Shown here: positions 44,051-54,700 of the stretch, one piece after another
Layout: the number at the start of each line of letters is the position of its first letter
Numbering within the stretch: the first letter of the stretch is position 1
Assembly (NCBI GenBank): GCA_903813345.2
Contig: CAIIXF020000002.1
Location: 14,764,467 to 14,828,466, forward strand
Origin: Owenia fusiformis
Lineage: Eukaryota > Annelida > Polychaeta > Sabellida > Oweniidae
Direction of reading: 5' to 3'
Length of the DNA stretch: 64,000 bases
Notes under the pieces: generated by a model
The model's input: only the letters and a program-made list of their open reading frames with translations
What the model was told of the DNA's origin: nothing
Databases searched by the model: none
Position numbers and translations under genes: made by a program

Positions 44051-44797
44051 CCCAACGAACGAAGTTCGGTAGGGATATAGTGAAGCCCTCCGTCCGTCAG
44101 TCAGTCCGTCCGTCAGTCCGTCCGTCCGTCCGTCTGTCCGTCCGGAAGATAACTCAAATATTAGTTGACGGATTTTCTTCATATTTAGTGGAAAGATGTA
44201 TATTGGTGAATAGTTTTACGCAAAAAAAAATTTTTTCAAGATGGCCGCCGCTTTAAAAATGACGGGACTTTTTCGCAAAAATCATAAATTTTTCATTCTA
44301 AACCAAAGTAATTAATATTATTGTTTGAAATTTTAGTAGTATATTTGCAACATCTATCTATTTCACATATATTCCGTGTTTTTCATCCTGACCCCCAGGG
44401 GCCGTATATGGGGGGTCAGGAAAACAGAAATTTTCGCTTATTTTTAGATCTTTCTGAAGTATAGCTTTATTATACTCAAATTAAAGGCAATTAAGAGTAG
44501 ATTGCAAATATTGTATCTTTTTTCTGATTCGAGCCTCGTAAAATTCAAAATGGCCGCCTAATGTATGATTTCGCAATAATTTTTCGATCCCTTCAAAGTA
44601 TGGCTATATTATACTCAAATTGAAGGAATTTTGGAGTAGATCACAATTATGGTATTATTTTTCAGATTTGTACCTTAGAAAATTCAAAATGGCTGCTTTG
44701 CAGGAATTCGCAATTCTAAAATCTAAATTTTTCAATTTTAACCAAAGTAATGAGTATAATTGATTGGAATTCGGTAATTGATATTTTGTTCGTTGGG
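44051..44797. mobile_element. Interspersed element with CCGT microsatellite
   Basis: The ends ATCCCAACGAAC-like (44051) and GTTCGTTGGG (44788-44797) are inverted. A CCGT/CAGT microsatellite follows the left end (about 44090-44145), then AAGATGGCCGCC-type motifs recur twice (about 44238, 44552). Similar CCGT-bearing elements are common in marine invertebrate genomes as I know them. No coding capacity. Confidence 0.65.
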
Positions 44798-45874
44798 ATT
44801 TGCTACTCCGCGGAGTTGCCGTTATCTAGTTGGTTTATGTTTACGTTTTAATGTGTTTTGGGTTCCTTGTTACAGCAAGGGGGGCCAGTAAAGTAGACTA
44901 ACATGTTTGCATGGCAAATTTTGATCGAATATGTGAGACACTTTAAAGTGATTTAAATGTTTTCATGCAATCACTTTATTCGGTTTAGGACCCGAACACA
45001 ATGAAAAAAACTAGAATTTAATTGATTTCTAAACCAAGGTAAAAGCTACATGTAAATGTGATGACCATCTTTCCAAAGTATTTGGATAATTACAAATCTG
45101 CAACCATAGGATAAATAAGATATTCTTTGATTTTCTCTGGCTATTATTTTTATCCACTCGTGGATCAAATGATATTCCTCAAAAATAATAGGATATCCTC
45201 TATATATCCAAATGTAATATTTATCATCCACTTGAGATACCCTATATTTGCAGATATTAAAGACAGGCATTGGAGAATGTCCACCAATTTAAACATTGGG
45301 TGACCATTTAGTAGACTTAAAGGCTCAAATCATAAAAACAGTGCACTATATTTAAGATCTAATGTAGTGTAATGTAACCATCTCAAAATTATAATGAAAT
45401 CTGGTGCACGAATCAAGAAAAACAATACCATGCAGTTGTGATCAACTCAAAAAATCCTACAATTAGTTTTATATTACTCTGTCGTCTTGTTACTTTTTAC
45501 ATTAATAGATTTTGAACTCGAATATTTCTTTGCGCATACTGCAACAAGGCTCTTATTGGTCACAATTTCTTTTATTGTATCGCCATTTAATTGTTGCAAC
45601 AATGAGCCATGTTTTTGTTTTTGTTGTTATTACCCAGCCCTTTCACTGAAAATGTCAATGCGCGGGATCACAGGGTAGTTCCAATATGTTGTGTTTTCTG
45701 GAGCTCCAAAATGCCATTATCTTCAATAAGTGGATATTCATTCACATGCATGAACAACTTGGAAAATATTTCTTCCGAATTCCAAATGAAAACACTTCGT
45801 TTGAAATTTAGTTATGCGTAATAATACGAATAAAAAATTACGGACTTTCTTTCGACCAGGTTTGTGGTTCGCGG
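44798..45874. other. Intergenic DNA, no gene seen
   Basis: Short open frames only (45046-45270 minus, 45487-45678 and 45609-45821 plus), without recognisable motifs. Confidence 0.45.
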
Positions 45875-46043
45875 AACTCCTTACGGATCTCTGTGCACGG
45901 GTCAAGAAATATGTTCGGAAACAAGGAAATGGTGGTGCGCGGTCAAAGATTTCACGTTCGCGGTGTAAGAATCGTGGTTCGAGTGCAAGGAACGTAGTTT
46001 CCCAACTGATGTTCGCGTTGTTGGAAGTCTAGGAGGCCTGATA
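45875..46043 (+). repeat. CGCGAAC-rich repeat, right copy of an inverted pair
   Basis: Inverted partner of 37132-37300 over about 165 bp, including AAGTCTAGGAGGCCTGAT at 46026-46043. The 72-codon frame across it is a repeat artefact. Confidence 0.8.
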
Positions 46044-46208
46044 TTGAACAAACGGAGCAACCAGGTATCAGTATGAATTTATTACCAGTACTTAGTTTGC
46101 AAACATGCATGTCAACCATGGCCAATCAGAAGAGTGCACCCCTTCTATATGATAATATAATATAAACTCTTCCTACAGCTTGGTTTAGCTTTAGATCACT
46201 ACAAGTTC

Positions 46209-46515
46209 CCCTCGCTAGTAGTTCAACAAGTTAAACCCAATACCACGGCTTTCATTTATAATCTGAGTGTTCTTGTTGCCGTGGTTGGGTTTAACTTCCG
46301 TGCTATGCTTTCATTGGTTGCAAATTCTCACAATCAGTTATTAATAAAACGCGCATGGAATTCCATGCGCTGCCATAGGCCATCATTAAAATTTTTTGCA
46401 TGAAGGGCCGAATAGGCACGGATGTTAAACCTAGGGCGGGCCACAAGAAATGTCAGATAAGAAATAAGGCCCAGACTAGGTTTAATTTGTTGAACTACCT
46501 CGCTAGCTGAGTAAT
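46209..46515. repeat. Inverted-repeat element with nested hairpins
   Basis: CTCGCTAGTAGTTCAACAAG at 46210 is mirrored by TTTGTTGAACTACCTCGCTAG at about 46485-46505. A second stem, GTTAAACCCAATACCACGGC (46231), pairs with GCCGTGGTTGGGTTTAAC (46279). It looks like a MITE. Confidence 0.65.
46351..46370. repeat. Perfect 20-bp palindrome
   Basis: GCGCATGGAATTCCATGCGC reads the same on both strands without spacer. It sits in the middle of the inverted-repeat element. Confidence 0.9.
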
Positions 46516-46577
46516 TGATTGTGTTCAATTCTGGAGATTGGTTGTTCTGTTTCAATATTTCAGCAATATATACCCAT

Positions 46578-46826
46578 TTATCCTATGCCAAGTAGAGTTT
46601 TAGGGAGATAAGTTGGTAAGATATATCCAGTATCCTGATTTTGAGGTTTCCATATCCTGAACCTCCATATCTCCCGCCATATCTCCCGCTCCGGGACATA
46701 TCTTCCCGCTTAGAAATTAGTTTGAAAAAATAGAAAAATTAGAAAAAAATTAGAAAACTGTGAAAAAAATTAAAAAATTAAAAAAAATTAAAAGAAAATT
46801 AGAAAACTCTACTTGGTATAGGATAA
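46578..46826. repeat. Short MITE-like inverted repeat
   Basis: TTATCCTATGCCAAGTAGAG (46578) and CTCTACTTGGTATAGGATAA (ending 46826) are inverted with one change. The interior has TCTCCCGC repeats and an A-rich tract. Confidence 0.75.
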
Positions 46827-47767
46827 AGCAGTTATGTGCGGTCGATTTGGATATTGGGTTCATCCCTCGTGAGATATACACATCTACCTTCGGTCCCTAC
46901 GGTCCCTCAGGTAAATATGCATATCTCCCTCTGGATAAACCCCATATCCAAAACCTCCCAGTACATAACCCTTATATATTATTCTCAAGATATATCCATG
47001 GTATGTGAGATATTATATGAGCAATAACAATGGGTCATCATTGATTGTGTGGGTGGGAAACCCATGGTATATTTGCTACCATATACTGCATGTTTAATTT
47101 TACAAAAGGCACAAAAAGATATATAATATTACCAGAATGTATATTTAACAATTTACTAAAAGTCCATTTTTAGGAATCAATCTTAACAAGCATTTCATTA
47201 TATTATTGTACAAATATTTTGTATCAAGGGAAATTACATGAACATATCTGGTACTACGTATATGCATCAAAAACAGTACTGATATATACAGGGTGTCAAA
47301 AACACTCACCCTTATCACTGACATACAGTGAATTTAATGTAATATACAGGAAAATCTGAATATATGAACAGTTGAACACCTTGCCAATCCAAAAACCTTC
47401 CAATCTGAATACTATTTTTCATTCTATATATGTTTTGGACATAATTTTTATAGAATAGAATGTCACACAAAGTTATCTAAACAGATGTTTGACATTGACA
47501 TTGTCATTGAATCACAATTGCACTGAGTATTTTAGCTCACATGGTGAGCTTTTGCAATCACTCACTTGTCCATCTGTCTGTCCGCCAGGCTGTGAATAGT
47601 GGCACATTTCAAAAAACTCATCTCAAAAGCTTGCTTATTTTCAAATGGCCACCATTTTATTCACAGAAAATTCACATTTGGACCATTTAATAGCTTCATA
47701 AATAATTTCAAGTGTCCTGCATAGTAAAAACCCATGTGATTGTAAATAGTAGTTATATAAAATAACT
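46827..47767. other. Intergenic DNA with repeat fragments
   Basis: No gene seen. TACAGGGTGTCAAAAAC at 47287 resembles a single mariner-type end. AGCTCACATGGTGAGCTTTT at about 47534 starts an interspersed repeat of a type familiar from mollusc genomes (inference from memory, not checked). Confidence 0.4.
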
Positions 47768-48232
47768 GTGGCATTATTGGTGACAAATGGACAAGTCAAT
47801 GATACCTCAAATGTCAGTCAATAAAATAGCAGATGTTTGCTGATTTTGTTTAAGGTCAGGGTGCATGTTGGGAAATTTTCTGCATTCCTCAATTGAGTCA
47901 TATGTTATTTTTCAAACAAGAATCACTCCTTCCCCACATGGCTTACATCTTCCAGATTTGAACAAATAGTGCACTTAAATGCTTAGAAAAGAAATCTTCT
48001 CACAAGTCTTTTCTAGGTACATACATGCACACTTTGTGCGAAACTGGAAGACGTAGATAATGTGGGGAAGGAGGGATTCTTGTTTGAAAAATAACATGTG
48101 ACTGAATTGAGGAATGCAGAAAATTTCCCAACATGCACCCTGACCTTAAACAAAATCAGCAAACATCTGCTATTTTATTGTCTGACATTTGAGGTATCAT
48201 TGACTTGTCCATTTGTCACCAATAATGCCACA
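47768..48232. repeat. Palindromic element with arms of about 170 bp
   Basis: The left arm (GGCATTATTGGTGACAAATG, CAAATGTCAG, AAGGTCAGGGTGCATGTTGG) is mirrored in the right arm ending CACCAATAATGCCAC. The loop of about 120 bp contains CTCACAAGTCTTTTCTAGG. One arm plus loop also occurs at 5917-6071. Confidence 0.8.
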
Positions 48233-48334
48233 TTTAAACATCTCTGTTGATAGTTGATCCTGCATTGTAAAACCCATGCCACTGTAAATAGTAGAAATCA
48301 GCAACACCATGTGAGCCAAGTACCCATGGTACTA

Positions 48335-48340
48335 TTTATT
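48335..48340 (-). terminator. Candidate poly(A) signal of the ATP10-like gene
   Basis: TTTATT on the plus strand, AATAAA on the coding strand, about 270 nt past the stop codon at 48610. It is one of a few AT-rich candidates, so the choice is inference. Confidence 0.35.
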
Positions 48341-48436
48341 ATTAAATTACGGTAGTAAATCTTTGGAATAAACTGTAGAACTGAATGTCTTCCTCTTAAA
48401 ATTAATGGATTTTTGGCAGTACATGAGCCATTCTTA

Positions 48437-48536
48437 TGCACCACTGTGGAGTTTGGATCACATTAATGTACCATTGTGGGTCACGACATGCACCACTGTG
48501 GTGCACAATACTGACAACTCTAATGCACCACTGTGG
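48437..48536. repeat. Spaced repeats of TGCACCACTGTGG in the 3' UTR or flank
   Basis: Copies at 48437, 48489 and 48524, with a diverged TGTACCATTGTGG at 48467. The copy at 48489 extends to the near-palindrome GCACCACTGTGGTGC. These probably lie in the 3' UTR of the ATP10-like gene. Confidence 0.65.
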
Positions 48537-48609
48537 ATCTATCTAATGTAGCAATTTGGAAGTTTTTTGTTTTTTAAACAGTCGCACTGACTCTGATGAC
48601 CATAATGCC

Positions 48610-48781
48610 TTATAATGCTCCAGTGACTTGATCTTGCATACTCTCATCATTAGAATGATTTACATATACATGTGGTTTAGTCTTGATGCGGTCTCTAATT
48701 GACTCCACGGTGGATTGGACAATGGTCCTGGGTGTTAGATTCATATTCTTCAATGTTGTTAACAGTGCTTGGCACCCATAC
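48610..48781 (-). CDS. ATP10: ATP10-like last coding exon: cytosolic tail
   Basis: 172 nt. The acceptor TGATTTCAG ends at 48782, and the first G completes an Arg codon with AG from the previous exon ([12 protein letters not shown]). It encodes 56 residues ending [10 protein letters not shown] and the TAA at 48610-48612. The tail starts like the family's post-helix-10 region (LLPRY) and is otherwise divergent. The preceding intron (48782-50960) is mostly the 17-bp minisatellite. Confidence 0.85.
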
Positions 48782-51700
48782 CTGAAATCACATCATAAAT
48801 TATATTTTACAAGTATTAAGTTATTACAAACTGCTTATTGCATTGACAAGATTGACAAATCTGGTCCTAATCCTAAAACATAAGCTTATCATTTGTAATT
48901 TGATGTTTTCTTTATTCGTGATCTTTCAAATATGAGATCATACTTTTGCATCAACAAAATGTTCATTCATCACTAACCCACTCACAATATAATTCCTAAA
49001 ACATTGAGAGCAACAATAAGCAACCATTCAACATGCAAGCAGACCATACATGCAAGCAGACCATACATGCAAGCAGTCCATACATGCAAGCAGACCATAT
49101 ATGCAAGCAGACCATATATGCAAGCAGACCATATATGCAAGCAGACCATACATGCAAGCAGATCATACATGCAAGCAGACCATACATGCAAGCAGACCAT
49201 ACATGCAAGCAGACCATACATGCAAGCAGACCATACATGCAAGCAGACCATACATGCAAGCAGACCATACATGCAAGCAGACCATACATGCAAGCAGACC
49301 ATACATGCAAGCAGACCATACATGCAAGCAGACCATACATGCAAGCATACCATACATGCAAGCAGTCCATACATGCAAGCAGACCATACATGCAAGCAGA
49401 CCATACATGCAAGCAGACCATACATGCAAGCAGGCCATACATGCAAGCATACCATACATGCAAGCATACCATACATGCAAGCAGACCATACATGCAAGCA
49501 GTCCATACATGCAAGCAGTCCATACATGCAAGCATACCATACATGCAAGCATACCATACATGCAAGCAGTCCATACATGCAAGCAGTCCATATATGCAAG
49601 CAGTCCATACATGCAAGCAGACCATACATGCAAGCAGTTCATACATGCAAGCAGACCATATATGCAAGCAGACCATATATGCAAGCAGACCATACATGCA
49701 AGCAGTCTATACATGCAAGCAGTCCATACATGCAAGCAGACCATACATGCAAGCAGTCCATACATGCAAGCAGTCCATACATGCAAGCAGACCATACATG
49801 TAAGCAGACCATATATGCAAGCAGACCATACATGCAAGCAGTCCATACATGCAAGCAGTCCATACATGCAAGCAGTCCATACATGCAAGCAGACCATACA
49901 TGCAAGCAGTTCATACATGCAAGCAGACCATATATGCAAGCAGACCATATATGCAAGCAGACCATATATGCAAGCAGACCATACATGCAAGCATACCATA
50001 CATGCAAGCATACCATACATGCAAGCATACCATACATGCAAGCAGACCATACATGCAAGCAGTCCATATATGCAAGCAGTCCATACATGCAAGCAGACCA
50101 TATATGCAAGCAGACCATATATGCAAGCAGTCCATACATGCAAGCAGACCATACATGCAAGCAGTTCATACATGCAAGCAGACCATATATGCAAGCAGAC
50201 CATATATGCAAGCAGACCATACATGCAAGCAGTCTATACATGCAAGCAGTCCATACATGCAAGCAGACCATACATGCAAGCAGTCCATACATGCAAGCAG
50301 TCCATACATGCAAGCAGACCATACATGCAAGCAGACCATACATGCAAGCAGACCATACATGTAAGCAGACCATATATGCAAGCAGACCATACATGCAAGC
50401 AGACCATACATGCAAGCAGACCATACATGCAAGCAGACCATACATACAAGCAGACCATACATGCAAGCAGTCCATACATACAAGCAGACCATACATGCAA
50501 GCAGACCATACATGCAAGCATACCATACATGCAAGCAGTCCATACATGCAAGCAGACCATTCATGCAAGCAGACCATACATACAAGCAGACCATACATAC
50601 AAGCAGACCATACCTGCAAGCAGACCATACATGCAAGCAGTCCATACATACAAGCAGACCATACATGCAAGCAGACCATACATGCAAGCATACCATACAT
50701 GCAAGCAGTCCATACATGCAAGCAGACCATACATGCAAGCAGACCATACATACAAGCAGACCATACATGCAAGCAGTCCATACATACAAGCAGTCCATAC
50801 ATACAAGCAGACCATACATGCAAGCAGACCATACATGCAAGCAGTCCATACATACAAGCAGACCATACATGCAAGCAGTCCATATATACAAGCAGACCAT
50901 ACATGCCATATCATGAAATGTACACCACAGATGAGATGAGTTAAGTCAGGCATAACTTACCTTGGCAAGAGACAGACAGGTATGACTAGTAGAATAGTGA
51001 ACCAATGCAAGGGTGACGTGACACAGCGCATCATAACCCAGTAGGGATTGGATGGAGGGTTAGTGGTGACAGTCCCTATACTGAAGGTTATCAACGTCAC
51101 ATACATTGCTGCAATACTTGATAGATAAGCCCCAGTTGTAAAAACATTCTGGAAAACAAAACACAAGAAATGAGGTTGACATCCTTCAACATTCAAAGTT
51201 CAATAAGACTTCAACCAGAGTCTACATTTACTTTTCATTGCACCTCAGATTACACTATAACAATGAATGATTTAAGTGAATAACTGCATTGTTCAAATCT
51301 TTCACACTGTTAATGCTTGGATCAGGAGATCAATATTTCACCATCTTTCCAGCTCAGGTTGAACATAAGTCAATCCAGCAGAAATTATGTGTTAGTAGCA
51401 GAAATTATAATAGCTTATAACACAAGTTATACACACATGTTTTTCATGTTTTGTAGTGAAATAATTGCAATCAAATATTATGAATTAAATCTATCTATGT
51501 TCTCTTAAAATGATTCATCATCCTGCCTTATCACCAAATCAGCACAAATGATTCATTCATAAGCATGCACACATTCATTCATTATTAGACATCATTCTCA
51601 GTTTATATTAATTACCTCATAATCTTACTCAAAAGACTAGTCTCGGTTTGGAGAACAAAGTCCATTAGTCTACTACATGTTACACCTGCTTTGGACAATT

Positions 51701-54700
51701 TTGATATTTTTACAAATTGTAGATTTAAAAGTCCTCTTTTGAATATTCATAATCGAATATTTGGGTGATATTTCTATATTTTTCAAAAAATAAATTATTA
51801 GCCCAGTAGACTGTTCTCCAAACCGAGACTTGTCCTTTAGTAATACTCTCCAAAACAATTAGGAATGTGTCCATGTAATTCAATAATCCCCATAGACACT
51901 CATTATTCACATATCTTACATTTCCCCATATTCTCCACTGTGCAGCTTGTTAGTCCTTTTTGCATTTTTTAGCATTTATTTGTCTTTTTGGCTCATGTGG
52001 GTTTCTTAGGGAGTAGTTTTTATTGTTACACATTTTTGTTTATTTTTTCTAATTAGCTAAAAATAGAATAGTACATCTGATCAATACCATAGTGATTACT
52101 TTGGTTGCTTACCTTCATGTACCACTAACAATAACTATCTTACCAGTTGGGGGATAATTCATGGGTGGTAAATGGGGGAGGGATGGCGGGCGAGATTCAC
52201 TCAGATAACAACCTTCTTTCTCCTTGTATCAAGAAATGAATGGAAAATGGCGTTCTTCTGCGCATGTGTGTTGACCTACATTCAACTCTACTTCCTAGTA
52301 ACCGATTTGTTTACATCAAATTCTGACAATCGCAACAACAATTAACTACTCCCATAAAACACACATAGAACCAATAACTTTTCAATTAATTGACATTAAA
52401 ATATCAAAAGTCAAATTAGAAATGGGATCACTCCCCAAAGTTAGCATTTTGAGTTGGTATTACCTTGAGAATAGTACAGGTAGTCCCAAAAGTTCCTGCA
52501 CTCTTGTCTTTAGAATGGTGTACATGTGTACATGTTATTCTCTCAAGGTAACCCTGTTGTGCAACCAATGACACCAGTATGCGGGGCACATTAATCATAT
52601 CTTTTTAGCTCATTAGTTTTAATCTTTAGCTGACATTCTATTCAACATCTAATCTCTAATTTAACATCTCATACATTTATAGTAGAAGCTCTATGGTTTA
52701 TTGATAGCGACATTACATTTAAATTTTCAATTGCTTTATCCTTTCAAGACAAACGAAATCCATCGTGATGAATTATGTGATGTCACAAGCCTCTGGTCAA
52801 TATCTCCAGCTTTCCTTGCTGGACATTGCCCCACTAAACCTTTGGGACACCCTGTATGCAAGAGCTCATATTTGAAAATGTACACATACATGTACATGTA
52901 CTTAATCTAACATAAGCCATTTAGAAAGTTTAGAAATAGTTAGATATAGCTTATATTCCTGTAAACAACAAGTTTCTTGTTTATCCATCCTTACCCATGT
53001 GGTTGTCTGTAAACCAAGATTCAGGATGGGAACAATAACAGTTACTACGGTAACAGTAGTTCCAAACTCCCAGATTCCAACATCACTCCCAGCATATGCC
53101 TGTAACATTTATTATTATTTATTTACACATAGCTAGACAAGGTGTGTCAGATTCAAGCCAATCAGAACAGAGTATTCACATAATGAACAGTGTGTGAAAT
53201 ATCAATAACACATGCAAGGTTCCAGTTAAGCAGTTGTCATGGTGATGAATGGACTTATCACATTGGATTTGATGACTTGCCAACTTGACCCTTACAAAAA
53301 ATGTCACTGATAATGTGTTCTTCTCGTGATTTTGTTCGTATTAGACGATTTTGGAGATAATATTTTGCAATGTGTGAAAAGAATTTAAGCCCAACACTCA
53401 ATGCATTGTAGCTGCTTCATTCCACTCAAGCATGTTTCCTAAACATTGCATTCCCGCTGCGCGCGTGCGCGGTCATGCAAAGGTTTGGAAACAACATCTT
53501 TATGGTATTATTCAGCAAACAATGCACCGAGTCCAGGGCTTAAATCTTTAATTTACATAATACTTCCAGAGAAAATAAATCAATTTTCATTTTCAATTTT
53601 TCTGAATACAATACATGTATGTACGAGTATATATACATGTATACATTTTGCTTTTCTTTGTCTTTTACCTTACAGATCTTATATTTATAGAAACAATATT
53701 CCCAAATATTTAGTTATTAAATGAACTCTATAGCAGCAACAAAATTGTTGAAAAATCTTTTTCTGGTTTAAAACTTTTAAAAGCCAAGACTGAGGATTAA
53801 AAGTGTTATATACAATTTCTCATCTCATTAATTAATGAAAATGAGTCTTTAACAGATTTCAATGGCGATTTTATGCAAAATTTATAATTTACTTTATTTC
53901 ATGCGTGATATCTAATATAAAGTAGCTACTCACAGCATACGGTATGAAGAACAAGAAAATACTGTGGTAGAAAGCCTCAGCAATGCTAAAGAAGAAGCCC
54001 TTGTCAAGACTGTACCCTGAACCTGGCACCTACAAATAAATACAAAATTCTCTCAACTAATTGGTTAATTCTGAATATCACTTTTGGCTCCCAAGAGGAG
54101 AAAGGCCACATCTTGACCTGAGAACTATTTCTCTTAAGTGGGTTGGAGAATATTTTAAGAATCATTTGGAATGTGCATTAAAGATACAAAATTGCAAATA
54201 TATCATGCATGAATTATAATTCAACCATGACGAAGTAGTCTTAACAAATCAGATTGCTTATTTACTGTTCATTAATATACAACATTTTTGTGCATTGTTC
54301 AAATTTCAAATCAGCTGTTTCAATTATTTCCATTGTCTTGAACATGATGCCAGATGTGGATACAGTGAAAGAATCCAGAAAGAATCGTTGCATCATTTCT
54401 AGGTCAGGCTAAAGGACTCAATTCAGGTCAGTGTAAAATCAATCTCTATTATGTTCTCTGTTTTGATGTTTTCTGAAGAGGGCAAAATAGATACTTTACC
54501 CACCTTACACTTAATATCTCTTTTACCAGTAGGGTTTGAGAGAAGGTTTGCACACTTAAAGTTAATTTAATGTTCATAAGGTTGGCAAAGTTTCACCACT
54601 TTAGCAAGTATATGGTCATTTGACAATAAAATAATGAATTAGAAATCCATCATTAAATGTCCACTGTTCATAATTACACAACAATTAATGTTTAAGAGCC

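Noticed and set aside
49004-50944. Open reading frames of up to 646 codons on the plus strand and up to 421 codons on the minus strand, with 17-residue repeats.
   Set aside because: They are by-products of a 17-bp minisatellite whose unit contains almost no stop codon. Several frames on both strands are open and the array lies inside an intron.
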